In this document: in pieces, positions 43,082 to 51,318 of the stretch | Layout: each line of letters begins with the position of its first letter | Position numbering within the stretch: the stretch's first letter is position 1 | Source: a bacterium 0.1xD8-71 | GTDB taxonomy: Bacteria; Bacillota; Clostridia; Lachnospirales; Lachnospiraceae | Reading direction: 5' to 3' | Assembly: GCA_003612405.1 (NCBI GenBank) | Contig: RAYR01000001.1 | Coordinates: 62,001 to 126,000, forward strand | Length of the DNA stretch: 64,000 bases | Position numbers and translations under genes: made by a program | Notes under the pieces: model-generated | What the model was told of the DNA's origin: nothing | Database searches by the model: none | The model's input: only the letters and a program-made list of their open reading frames with translations

Positions 43082-43110
43082 TTGACTTTTCATGGTCTGT
43101 CTGAGATAAT
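43082..43110 (+). promoter_or_regulatory. pckA promoter with structured leader
   Basis: TTGACT (43082-43087), 17 bases, GATAAT (43105-43110), with TGA in front of the -10. The leader of about 100 bases contains short hairpins (CGGGATTCCCG and CCCGGGA...TCCGGG, about 43147-43176), of unknown role. Confidence 0.65.
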
Positions 43111-43217
43111 ATGAAAGGTGTACGGGTAGGCGTACATACAAGGTAAGTTCGGGATTCCCGGGACTTTATTTCCGGGTATTCCGTGAAATAATACAATTTT
43201 AAGGAGGAGAATATAAT

Positions 43218-44933
43218 ATGGCAACAAAAGCGTATTATCCCATTTCCGAGATTGGTGCCGGCAAGGTTGGATTTTCCAAGACTCGTTCTATTATCGAGGC
43301 AGCATTTTACGGAAACAATGTAGTAAAGGTCAGCACCTTGAGAGAAGCTTATGAGCTGGCAAAGAATTCACCTGGTACAGTTGTGACTGACATGCCGATC
43401 AAAGACGGTGAGACATTTGGTCTTCCCGCAGATGCTAAAGTTCTGTTATTTAATGACGGTGCAGTTACAGGCCGTTATGCGGCAGCTCGTCGTATCAAGG
43501 GTGAGCCCGGTGTAGACGAAGCTAAGCTGGATAAAGTGGTTATGGATGCTGTCTATGAGACACGTTGGAAAACCATGTATCATGCAGAGTGTTTCGTAGG
43601 TCTTGATCCTGAGTTCATGGCTAAGGCTCACCTTCTGATTCCGGAAGGAGAGGAGAATTTGCTGTACAACTGGATGATCAATTTCCAGTATATGTCTGAC
43701 GAGTATGTTAAGATGTACAAGAACTCCAAGCCGGTTGGCGATGGCAAAGAGCCTGATATCTATATCTTCTCCGATCCTCAGTGGGCACCTCATGAGGCTC
43801 CCGATGTAGATTACAGCTGCCTGAGTGATCCTCTGACACTGTGCTACTTCGACACCAACGAGAACTGTGCAGCAATCCTTGGTATGAAGTATTTCGGTGA
43901 GCATAAGAAAGGTACTCTGACAATGGCATGGGCACTGGCTAACAGAAATGGTTACGCTTCCTGCCACGGCGGTCAGAAAGAGTACTCCTTAGAGGGCGGC
44001 AAGAAGTTCGTTGCTTCTGTATATGGTCTGTCAGGTTCTGGTAAATCTACTCTGACACATGCGAAACATGACGGCAAGTATGATGCATTTGGCGGTATCA
44101 AAGTGCTTCATGACGATGCATTTATCATCAACAGTGATACCTGTGCATCCATTGCTTTAGAGCCTACTTATTTCGATAAGACAGCAGACTATCCGACAGG
44201 ATGTCCTGATAATGAGTATCTGTTATCTGCTCAGAACTGCTCCTGCACCATGGACAGCGAAGGTAAGATTCAGTTGGTAACTGAGGATATCAGAAATGGT
44301 AACGGCCGTGCAATCAAGTCCAAATTATGGTCTCCTAACCGTGTGGACAAGATTGATGCACCTGTTAATGCAATCTTCTGGATCATGAAAGATCCTACCA
44401 TTCCGCCGGTTGTTAAGTTAAAAGGTTCCGCGCTGGCATCCGTTATGGGCGCAACCCTGGCAACCAAGACATCTTCCGCAGAGCGTGTGGCAGCTGGTAC
44501 CGATATGAACGCAATCCGTATCGTTCCTTATGCTAACCCGTTCAGAACTTATCCTCTGGTAAATGACTATGAGAAGTTCAAGAAGTTAGTGGAAGAGAAG
44601 AACGTTGACTGCTACATCGTTAACACAGGTGACTTCATGGGTCACAAGTGCCAGAAGGAAGACACCCTTGGTATCTTAGAGACCATCGTAGAGGGCAAGG
44701 CTAAATTCGAGCAGTGGGGTCCTTTCGAGGATATCGAGATCATGAACGACTGGAGCGGCAAGACAGGCGACTTTACACCCGACTTAAATGATGCTGATTA
44801 CAAGGCACAGTTAAAGAGCGCTCTGGAGACCCGTGTAAATGCGGTTAAGGGCTTTGCTGAGAAGAAGGAAGGTTATGATAAGCTTCCTGACGAGGCACTG
44901 GCTGCACTTGAGAAACTGGTGAACGCACTGTAA
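43218..44933 (+). CDS. pckA: Phosphoenolpyruvate carboxykinase (ATP)
   Basis: Interconverts oxaloacetate + ATP and PEP + CO2 + ADP; in fermenting anaerobes it often runs in the carboxylating, ATP-forming direction. The protein has 571 residues, a little longer than the usual 530-540. The kinase-1a P-loop YGLSGSGKSTLTH is at about residues 272-284, followed by HDDAFIIN and FRTYPLVNDYEKF. AAGGAGG precedes the ATG at a good distance. Codon choice is markedly restricted, as in highly expressed genes. It carries its own promoter; a two-hairpin repeat and terminator follow. Confidence 0.95.
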   Translation: MATKAYYPISEIGAGKVGFSKTRSIIEAAFYGNNVVKVSTLREAYELAKNSPGTVVTDMPIKDGETFGLPADAKVLLFNDGAVTGRYAAARRIKGEPGVDEAKLDKVVMDAVYETRWKTMYHAECFVGLDPEFMAKAHLLIPEGEENLLYNWMINFQYMSDEYVKMYKNSKPVGDGKEPDIYIFSDPQWAPHEAPDVDYSCLSDPLTLCYFDTNENCAAILGMKYFGEHKKGTLTMAWALANRNGYASCHGGQKEYSLEGGKKFVASVYGLSGSGKSTLTHAKHDGKYDAFGGIKVLHDDAFIINSDTCASIALEPTYFDKTADYPTGCPDNEYLLSAQNCSCTMDSEGKIQLVTEDIRNGNGRAIKSKLWSPNRVDKIDAPVNAIFWIMKDPTIPPVVKLKGSALASVMGATLATKTSSAERVAAGTDMNAIRIVPYANPFRTYPLVNDYEKFKKLVEEKNVDCYIVNTGDFMGHKCQKEDTLGILETIVEGKAKFEQWGPFEDIEIMNDWSGKTGDFTPDLNDADYKAQLKSALETRVNAVKGFAEKKEGYDKLPDEALAALEKLVNAL

Positions 44934-44938
44934 AAAAG

Positions 44939-44986
44939 TAAATTTGCTTCGCAAATTAACTTTGCGAGCTCTGCTTTGCGGCCTCG
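44939..44986 (+). repeat. Two-hairpin dispersed repeat, copy 2
   Basis: AATTTGC-TTC-GCAAATT (44941-44957) and CGAG-CT-CTGC-TTT-GCGG-C-CTCG (44965-44986) repeat the design of the element after oadA at 10351-10399. Stem bases that differ between the copies remain paired (GAAATTT/AAATTTC against GCAAATT/AATTTGC). It begins a few bases after the pckA stop. Confidence 0.7.
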
Positions 44987-45009
44987 GGTAGGTGTATAAT
45001 ATTAAAATG

Positions 45010-45048
45010 AAATGGGTATATCGCGGATAGCGGTATACCCATTTTTTA
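45010..45048 (+). terminator. Strong terminator after pckA
   Basis: AAATGGGTATA, TCGC, a GGATA loop, GCGG and TATACCCATTTTTT form a long stem with a T-run, 77 bases after pckA and before the marR promoter. Confidence 0.9.
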
Positions 45049-45059
45049 TTTTATTCATA

Positions 45060-45107
45060 TTGACACATAGGTAACTTGTTGCTATAATCATAAACGCAAC
45101 AAGTTAC
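45060..45107 (+). promoter_or_regulatory. Promoter with perfect 12-bp inverted-repeat operator for the marR gene
   Basis: TTGACA (45060-45065), 17 bases, TATAAT (45083-45088) with TGC in front is a consensus promoter. GTAACTTGTTGC (45071-45082) and GCAACAAGTTAC (45096-45107) are perfect inverted copies 13 bases apart, bracketing the -10 hexamer. This is very probably the operator of the MarR protein encoded directly downstream. Confidence 0.8.
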
Positions 45108-45123
45108 TAATTTGGAGGGGTGT

Positions 45124-45603
45124 ATGAATATTGATGATTTAAATAAAAAATTTTCAGGTTCTACGGAAAACCAGAGAAAGGCCATTTTCAGCACACTATT
45201 TATTGCCGGGAACAGGCTGCAAACGCTTTTTGATCATCATATTCCGGAAGTATCGTTAAAACAGTTTATGTTATTGTCGATTGTCAGACAGTCAGAGGAA
45301 CAGCTGACATTTACCCAATTAGGAAGTTTGTTAGGCTGTTCCAGACAAAATATTAAAAAGCTAGCGGATGTTTTGATGAAAAAAGGATTTATTACCATTC
45401 AGCAAAGCCCTTATGATACAAGAGCTATGTGTATCTGCCCCACAGAAAAGGTAAATGACTTTTATGCAAACGACTTTTCTGAATACCAGGAGGAATTGAA
45501 ATATCTTTTTGAAGTTTATACAGACAAAGAGATTGAAACTCTTTTTATTCTTTTATCAAAACTGTATGCCGGAATAGAAAATTTGGAAAATAGGGAGAGA
45601 TAA
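45124..45603 (+). CDS. MarR-family transcriptional regulator
   Basis: A 159-residue winged-helix regulator. The DNA-binding segment is LTFTQLGSLLGCSRQNIKKLADVLMKKGFI (residues about 60-90, read in two blocks), followed by the wing ITIQQSPYDTRAMCICPTEK. GGAGGGG lies directly before the ATG at 45124. It is followed after 4 bases by a flavodoxin gene, presumably its regulated partner, and its own promoter has a perfect palindrome, so autoregulation is expected. MarR proteins of this sort often respond to oxidants or phenolic compounds; the effector is unknown here. Confidence 0.93.
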   Translation: MNIDDLNKKFSGSTENQRKAIFSTLFIAGNRLQTLFDHHIPEVSLKQFMLLSIVRQSEEQLTFTQLGSLLGCSRQNIKKLADVLMKKGFITIQQSPYDTRAMCICPTEKVNDFYANDFSEYQEELKYLFEVYTDKEIETLFILLSKLYAGIENLENRER

Positions 45604-45607
45604 GCAG

Positions 45608-46129
45608 ATGAAAACAATCGTAATTTACAATTCACAAACAGGGTTTACAAAGCGTTATGCAGAATGGATAGCAGAGGAGGCTGGGGCTGACTGCCTTGCA
45701 TTATCAGACGCAAAAAAGAAGAATCTGTATTCTTATGAAGCAATTATTTTTGGAGGCTGGGCCTGCGCAGGCAGTATCAGTAAAATTAGTTGGTTTAAGG
45801 GAAATATAGGTAAATGGGCAGATAAGAAGCTGATTGCATTTTGTGTTGGCGGAAGTCCGATAGACAACCCGGAAATTGATATGGCCCTCAAACGGAATTT
45901 CAACGTGTCAGAGCAGAAAAAGGTAAAAACATTTTATTGTCCGGGAGGATTCCATTATGATAAAATGTCTGCACCGTCTAAACTGATGATGAAAATGTTT
46001 ATAAAAACACTGAAAGCAAAAAAAGATAAGACAGAAGAGGAACAAATCATGATCAAAATGATTTCTTCGTCTTATGATATTTCAGACAAAAAGTATATTG
46101 AGCCGATTTTGCAGTATCTGAGAAAATAA
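45608..46129 (+). CDS. Flavodoxin-domain protein
   Basis: A 173-residue flavodoxin-like protein with the phosphate-binding loop YNSQTGFTKRYAEW at residues 6-19 and a GGWACAGSISKISWF flavin-side motif (about 50-64). The core matches Flavodoxin_5, a family with protoporphyrinogen oxidase HemG-like members. The C-terminal 45 residues are lysine-rich helix. It directly follows the MarR gene (4-base gap), so it is likely expressed only when the repressor is released. The substrate partner is unknown. Confidence 0.87.
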   Translation: MKTIVIYNSQTGFTKRYAEWIAEEAGADCLALSDAKKKNLYSYEAIIFGGWACAGSISKISWFKGNIGKWADKKLIAFCVGGSPIDNPEIDMALKRNFNVSEQKKVKTFYCPGGFHYDKMSAPSKLMMKMFIKTLKAKKDKTEEEQIMIKMISSSYDISDKKYIEPILQYLRK

Positions 46130-46236
46130 CTTTTAAAACATGACATAGGTTGTCAGGGTTTGTGTGATATTCTGTTTTCAGATACCAAAATACGAGGAAT
46201 CATAAAATACCAAAATTAAGAAAAGAGGGAATTCAC

Positions 46237-46782
46237 ATGAGCAGACCAACTACAAAATCGGATTTACTGAGTGCATCCGCCCAAAATTACGCACAGATGA
46301 ACCAACTGATCGACGGGCTGTCAGACAAAGAACTTTCTACACCCTTTGATTTTGACAGCGATGCGAGTAAGAAAGAAGCGCACTGGAAACGTGATAAAAA
46401 TGTAAGAGATGTCCTGGTTCATCTTTATGAGTGGCATCAATTACTGCTTCACTGGGTGAAAACCAACCAGGAAGGTACCCAGGCACCTTTTATTCCCCGC
46501 CCTTACAACTGGAAAACCTACGGCAAAATGAATGAAGTTTTCTGGCAGAAGCATCAGAATACTTCACTGGACGAGGCCAAAGAAATGCTTGACAACTCCC
46601 ACAGAGAAGTCATGGAGCTGGCAGAGACCTTCTCAAACGAAGAACTCTTTACAAAAGGAGCTTTTCCCTGGGTCGGCGGCAGTGTTCTGGGTTCTTATTT
46701 TGTCAGCAACACTTCCAGCCACTATGCCTGGGCCATCAAGAAACTGAAAGCTCACAAGAAAAATTGCAAGACATCCGCATAA
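46237..46782 (+). CDS. ClbS/DfsB-family four-helix bundle protein
   Basis: A 181-residue DinB-like protein. It contains VRDVLVHLYEWHQLLLHWV (about residues 68-86), the YNWKTYGKMNEVFW motif and a C-terminal TSSHYAWAIKKLKAHKK, typical of the ClbS/DfsB group. ClbS protects colibactin producers by hydrolysing the toxin's cyclopropane; most family members have unknown roles, so no such claim is made here. The gene stands alone between the flavodoxin gene and a convergent WYL regulator. Confidence 0.85.
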   Translation: MSRPTTKSDLLSASAQNYAQMNQLIDGLSDKELSTPFDFDSDASKKEAHWKRDKNVRDVLVHLYEWHQLLLHWVKTNQEGTQAPFIPRPYNWKTYGKMNEVFWQKHQNTSLDEAKEMLDNSHREVMELAETFSNEELFTKGAFPWVGGSVLGSYFVSNTSSHYAWAIKKLKAHKKNCKTSA

Positions 46783-46810
46783 GCATTTTCATGTGCTATG
46801 AATTTTTAAA

Positions 46811-47707
46811 TTATTTATTTTTCTCATAGGTAAGCCTTGCCTGTTCGGCAAGATCTTTTTTCAAATCAGCAGGAGAAAGGACTGTCACGTTTGGCCCGAA
46901 GGAGAGCAGAAATCCGATCAGCCAGTGATCCACCGGCATCTTTGCCGTGGCAAGAAGCGTGCCGTCCTCCTGTAGGGTCATCTGTTCCGGAGAGAACTCG
47001 TCATAAACCCGGTAAGCCATTTCCTTTGGGAAACAGAGGGTGACCTGCTGTTCATATTCTGCGGGGGAGTCCGCATCTGGTTCGGGGAAAGGGCGGTAGG
47101 GGAAATGTTCCTTTAAAACGTCCAGGCGGAGGATGCGGTTTATCTTAAACAGGCGGAAGTCCTGTTTTTGAGTACAGTAGGATTCCAGATACCAGTTCCG
47201 TCCTTTGTACAGAAGTTTCAGGGGATGGATAATCCGCTCCGTAGTCTGGGCATGAGAACCGGCATAGGATATCTGCACGCATCTGCGTTCCAGAATGGCA
47301 GATTTGAGGGATTCAAATTTGGTTTTATCGGACTGTTTATTGCCCCATCTTGTATAGTCGATTTCAATCCAGTCATCCGACTGCATCTGGAAAAGGGCAG
47401 AGAGTTTATGGAGAATACCGGAATTCTCGATATCTGAGGCAGCATTGGTGCTTTGCAGTGCAGTCAGAATCTCCTGTTGTTCTTCTCTGGACAGCAGTGC
47501 ACGGTCCAGCACAGCGTTATCCAGCAGATAAATGCCGCCGTTTCGTCCGGTTTCCGCAAAGACGGGTATGCCTGCACTGCTTAGGGCATCAATGTCCCGG
47601 TAGATGGTGCGCACCGAGACCTCCAGTTCCTGCGCAAGGTATGGGGCGGTGGCATGTCCTTTACTTAACAGATAATATAGGATTTTAAATAATCTACTTT
47701 CCTGCAT
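46811..47707 (-). CDS. WYL-domain transcriptional regulator (YafY-like)
   Basis: A 298-residue regulator with an N-terminal HTH_11 (residues 1-55, AQELEVSVRTIYRDIDALSSAGIPV) and a WYL domain (about 135-220, with IHPLKLLYKGRNWYLESYC) that probably senses a small ligand or nucleic acid. The C-terminal WCX region follows. AGGAG precedes the ATG by 9 bases. It converges on the ClbS/DfsB-like gene, which could be a target, though nothing in sequence proves it. Confidence 0.9.
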   Translation of the reverse strand: MQESRLFKILYYLLSKGHATAPYLAQELEVSVRTIYRDIDALSSAGIPVFAETGRNGGIYLLDNAVLDRALLSREEQQEILTALQSTNAASDIENSGILHKLSALFQMQSDDWIEIDYTRWGNKQSDKTKFESLKSAILERRCVQISYAGSHAQTTERIIHPLKLLYKGRNWYLESYCTQKQDFRLFKINRILRLDVLKEHFPYRPFPEPDADSPAEYEQQVTLCFPKEMAYRVYDEFSPEQMTLQEDGTLLATAKMPVDHWLIGFLLSFGPNVTVLSPADLKKDLAEQARLTYEKNK

Positions 47708-47815
47708 GATGGCTGCTCCTGTTTGTTTGTAAAAAGTTATCCACTTTCTGGGGAATCTGAACGCTTCGTTTGATGCTGCAATTGTATCATCAGTTTTCTA
47801 TATTTTTTAACACCC

Positions 47816-49096
47816 CTAAATTCTGTAACCACATATCTTAAGTATCAGTTCGCAAAACAAGGCATTGGCCCAGGAGAACCATTTTCTGGTATACTGGTTC
47901 GGATTGTCCACATGAAAGCTTTCGTGCATCAGATTCGTTCCGGCATCGGTCTTAAGAAGCATTTGTAAGATATCCCTCTGTTCCTGTTCGTCCACAGCAG
48001 TCAGACCCTGCATGATAAGGGAAAGATGCCAGACATGATTGACCGGGGTATGGGGGCTGCCGATTCCGCGTGCGAAGATTCCCTGATAATAACAGGGATT
48101 TGCATCACTTAGGATAAAACGTCTGGTATTTTGGAGGATGGTATCATCGCCCTGGTATCCCAGGTAGGGGATAGACAGGAGACTGGGGATGTTGGCGTCA
48201 TCCATCAGGTTGTACTGCCCGAAGCCGTCTGTTTCGTAGGCATAGATTTTTCCATAATCCGATGTTTCTACAATGCCGTAATTCCGGATGCCTTCTTCAA
48301 TTTGTGTTCTGAGTGTGCGGGCGTCCTCCTGTAAGGTGTTATCATGGTATATGGCATCCGCAATTTCTTCCAGATACCCCAGGATGACGGTGGCAAACAT
48401 ATTGGAAGGAATCAGGTATCCATAGGTACAGGCATCGTCACTGGGACGAAAACCGGACCAGGTCAGTCCGATATTGCCGCGGACAAGCGCGCCTTTACCA
48501 TTCCGGGACAGGGTATCTGTGAAAAACGTATTTTCCCGGATGAAATGATAGGGAGAACTTTCCTCATGATTCTGTTCACAGCGAAAGACGGCGAGAATCC
48601 GATAGACTCCTTTATAAAAATCATCGTTGAAATGGCTGGTGCAGCCGGTATTTTTCCACAGCAGGTAAGACAGCCAGACAGGATAACACAAAGAATCAAT
48701 CTCGTATTTGCGTTCCCAGAGCCAGTCGTTCATCCGGGTGTCGTCATGCCGCCAGCAGGCACCGTTTGGACTGTCGTTAAAGGCATTGGCGTAAGGGTCT
48801 GTATTGATATAAAAGAACTGCTTTCGTACAATGCCGGCAATCAGCTCAGTGAGGGCCGGATCTTTTCTTGCAGGGATCAGATAGGGACGCAGCTGTGCCG
48901 CAGAATCACGAAGCCACATGGCGGGAATATCGCCAGTGATGACGTAAGGGGTGCCGTCCGGGAGTCTGCGGATGGTGGTGTGCAGGGTATTGCTGTAACA
49001 TGCCTCAAACATCTGTGCAAGTCTGGCATGATTATGCAGTTTTTCTTTCACTTCTGCGATTAAGGTTTCTACGGTGTTCCATTTGTCAGATTCCAT
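47816..49096 (-). CDS. GH125 metal-independent alpha-mannosidase
   Basis: An exo-alpha-1,6-mannosidase-like enzyme of family GH125 (426 residues). Family landmarks are ITGDIPAMWLRDSAAQLRPYL (two blocks, about residues 54-75), the FNDSPNGACWRHDDTRMNDWLWERKYEIDSL segment (acid and base residues in this region, about 105-135), and HESFHVDNPNQYTRKWFSWANALF at the C-terminus. No signal peptide, so it acts on imported oligosaccharide. GGAGGAT 6 bases before ATG 49096 sets the start; the frame opens earlier at 49159. No transporter lies beside it. Confidence 0.9.
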   Translation of the reverse strand: MESDKWNTVETLIAEVKEKLHNHARLAQMFEACYSNTLHTTIRRLPDGTPYVITGDIPAMWLRDSAAQLRPYLIPARKDPALTELIAGIVRKQFFYINTDPYANAFNDSPNGACWRHDDTRMNDWLWERKYEIDSLCYPVWLSYLLWKNTGCTSHFNDDFYKGVYRILAVFRCEQNHEESSPYHFIRENTFFTDTLSRNGKGALVRGNIGLTWSGFRPSDDACTYGYLIPSNMFATVILGYLEEIADAIYHDNTLQEDARTLRTQIEEGIRNYGIVETSDYGKIYAYETDGFGQYNLMDDANIPSLLSIPYLGYQGDDTILQNTRRFILSDANPCYYQGIFARGIGSPHTPVNHVWHLSLIMQGLTAVDEQEQRDILQMLLKTDAGTNLMHESFHVDNPNQYTRKWFSWANALFCELILKICGYRI

Positions 49097-49129
49097 ACTG
49101 TATCCTCCGGACAGATTTCTTTTGATAAA

Positions 49130-49159
49130 ATAGTACCATAGGAAGTACGCAGGAAACAA
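49130..49159 (-). promoter_or_regulatory. Promoter of the GH125 gene (minus strand)
   Basis: On the minus strand TTGTTT (49159-49154), 18 bases, TACTAT (49135-49130) with a TGG in front. The + strand TATAAT at 49238-49243 may serve the moxR operon. Confidence 0.45.
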
Positions 49160-49298
49160 CTGGTAACCGGAAAGGATAAAAGATATGCAGGAATTTTATA
49201 ACTTTTCATTTCCTTTCCCGGATAATTGCGGTAGGATTATAATAATGACAAACCATGGATGATTTCTGCCATGGAATGATTTTGAGAGGAGACAGGCA

Positions 49299-50237
49299 AT
49301 GCCCATGGATACACTGCAAAGAATCAAGGATAATGTGGAGAAGGTAATAATCGGTAAAAGTACAGTGACGGACCTTCTGCTGACGGCGCTTGTGGCGGGA
49401 GGCCATGTGCTGTTGGAGGATGTGCCGGGAACGGGTAAAACACAGCTTGCCAAGGCATTGGCCAAGTCCATGGATTTTACCTTCGGGCGGATTCAGTTTA
49501 CACCGGATCTTCTGCCCAGTGATGTGACGGGGCTTTCCGTATATCATAAAGAGCAGGAGGAATTTGTATTCCGGGAGGGGCCGGTGTTTGCCAATCTGCT
49601 TCTGGCGGATGAGATCAATCGCGCTACGCCGCGTACCCAGTCCAGTCTTCTGGAGTGTATGGGAGAGGGACAGGTGACGGTAGATGGGGTGACCAGGGTG
49701 CTGGGGACGCCGTTTTTTGTCATAGCAACGCAGAATCCGGTGGAGACATTGGGATGTTTTCCGCTTCCGGAGGCACAGTTGGATCGTTTCCTGTTAAAGA
49801 TTGGCATGGGATGTCTTGCAAGAGAGCAGGAACGGCAGATGCTGGACCGCTATATCCATGCGAAACCGCTTGAGGAGATCGGGGCAGTGGCCAGGATAGA
49901 AGAGATACGGGCGTTACAGGAAGAGTGCCGGGCGGTTTATGTACATCCGGATCTGCGGGATTATATGGTGAATCTGGTGCAGGCTACCAGACAGGGGGAA
50001 CAGGCGGCTGGAGTCAGTCCCAGAGGAACCCTGGCCCTGCTTCGGGCATCTCAGGGATGGGCTATGATAGAGGGCCGTAATTTTGTGGTGCCGGAGGATG
50101 TGAAACAGGTAGCTGTGCCGGTGCTGGCGCACAGGCTGTTGTCTGCGTATGGCAGTGAGAAATCTAATACAGAGCTGATTCGCGGGCTGTTACAGAGTGT
50201 GGCACTGCCCACGGAAGATTGGTCGCGCCATGATTAG
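49299..50237 (+). CDS. MoxR-family AAA+ ATPase
   Basis: A 312-residue chaperone-like ATPase. Walker A is DVPGTGKTQLAKAL (about residues 44-57) and Walker B is LLADEINRATPRTQSSLLE (about 104-122), with the sensor sequence FFVIATQNPVE. MoxR proteins work with DUF58/VWA proteins encoded beside them, thought to assist maturation of envelope or metal proteins. The DUF58 gene overlaps its end by 8 bases. GAGAGGAG precedes the ATG. Confidence 0.94.
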   Translation: MPMDTLQRIKDNVEKVIIGKSTVTDLLLTALVAGGHVLLEDVPGTGKTQLAKALAKSMDFTFGRIQFTPDLLPSDVTGLSVYHKEQEEFVFREGPVFANLLLADEINRATPRTQSSLLECMGEGQVTVDGVTRVLGTPFFVIATQNPVETLGCFPLPEAQLDRFLLKIGMGCLAREQERQMLDRYIHAKPLEEIGAVARIEEIRALQEECRAVYVHPDLRDYMVNLVQATRQGEQAAGVSPRGTLALLRASQGWAMIEGRNFVVPEDVKQVAVPVLAHRLLSAYGSEKSNTELIRGLLQSVALPTEDWSRHD

Positions 50238-51318
50238 TGTATTTCTGACCGGCGTTTTGCTGCTTGGAGCGGGCTGGTATGTTCTGTATGGAAAAGGCTG
50301 GATGAAAAATCTGCACTGTAAGCTTTGGTTTGCACAGGAGTATGTGTACGCAGGCGGACAGGCACAGATTATAGAACAGATTGAGAATCATAAGCGGATG
50401 CCGGTACCTGTACTGGAAATTGCCTTTCGGATTGATAAAGGCGTGGTGTTTACCCAGATGGAAAACGCGATGGTCAGCGATTACTTATATAAGAGAGATG
50501 TTTTTTCTCTGCTGGGCAGTCAGCGGATCAGAAGGGAAATCACTTTAAAATGTCAGGAACGGGGTTATTATCCGGTGGACCATGTGGAGCTTCGCAGTTT
50601 TTCTGTGTTCTATGACAGAAAATATGCCGGGGAACAAAAGGTGGACGCGGCTCTCTATGTGTATGCAGGGAGGGTGGATGTGTCTGACATCATAATGCTG
50701 TGTGAGCGGCTGATGGGTACGCTGCAATGTGCCAGAAAGCTCTATGAAGATCCATTTGCCTTTCATGCCATCCGGGAATACACTTCCACGGATCCTATGC
50801 GGGTAATCAATTGGAAAGCCAGTGCCAGAACGGGGGAAATGATGGTCAATACCTATGATTCTACCCTTACGCAGCAGGTGATGATTTATCTGGATGTGGA
50901 AGACAGGGGAATCTACAGACAGGATCATCTGATTGAGGAAGGCATTTCTGTAGCGGCCTGTCTGGCACAGCGGCTGTTGGGCCAGGGACTGGAAGTGGGA
51001 ATTAGTGTGAATCTTTCCGAGCCTGTGCGCATAGAGCCAGGGGCCCGCAGAGGGCAGCTTCGGCTGTTGGAACAGATGCTATGCAGAATCAACAGGAAAG
51101 AACGGATGACGGCGTACCAGGATATTCTGACAGATCTGCCAACGGATGCTTTCCCGGTTTTTATTACAAGAGACGGAAAACGCAACCAGGACAAAATAGA
51201 GAGTTTTTTGCAGGATAAATATGGTTTGTGGGTGTATCCGCAGGATGCAGGAGAAAGAACGGCCGTCAGTACCGGAAGGAATCTGCACTGTGTTGTCAGG
51301 GAGGTGACGGCATATTGA
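50230..51318 (+). CDS. DUF58-domain membrane protein
   Basis: Residues 1-20 are a membrane helix, then an exposed region; the conserved DUF58 block is IREYTSTDPMRVINWKASARTGEMMVNTYD (two adjacent blocks, about residues 181-210), followed by a VWA-like fold (VMIYLDVED). ATG at 50230 overlaps moxR by 8 bases, in keeping with translational coupling. It forms the usual MoxR/DUF58 pair; the third gene encodes a DUF4129-like membrane protein. Confidence 0.9.
   Translation: MISVFLTGVLLLGAGWYVLYGKGWMKNLHCKLWFAQEYVYAGGQAQIIEQIENHKRMPVPVLEIAFRIDKGVVFTQMENAMVSDYLYKRDVFSLLGSQRIRREITLKCQERGYYPVDHVELRSFSVFYDRKYAGEQKVDAALYVYAGRVDVSDIIMLCERLMGTLQCARKLYEDPFAFHAIREYTSTDPMRVINWKASARTGEMMVNTYDSTLTQQVMIYLDVEDRGIYRQDHLIEEGISVAACLAQRLLGQGLEVGISVNLSEPVRIEPGARRGQLRLLEQMLCRINRKERMTAYQDILTDLPTDAFPVFITRDGKRNQDKIESFLQDKYGLWVYPQDAGERTAVSTGRNLHCVVREVTAY

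Noticed and set aside
46237-46782. Genotoxin (colibactin) self-protection gene
   Set aside because: The protein is only ClbS/DfsB family; no colibactin-type biosynthetic gene is near, so a specific role is not supported.
48344-49063. Plus-strand open frame of 239 codons
   Set aside because: It is opposite the GH125 gene, which is supported by family motifs and a GGAGGAT site.
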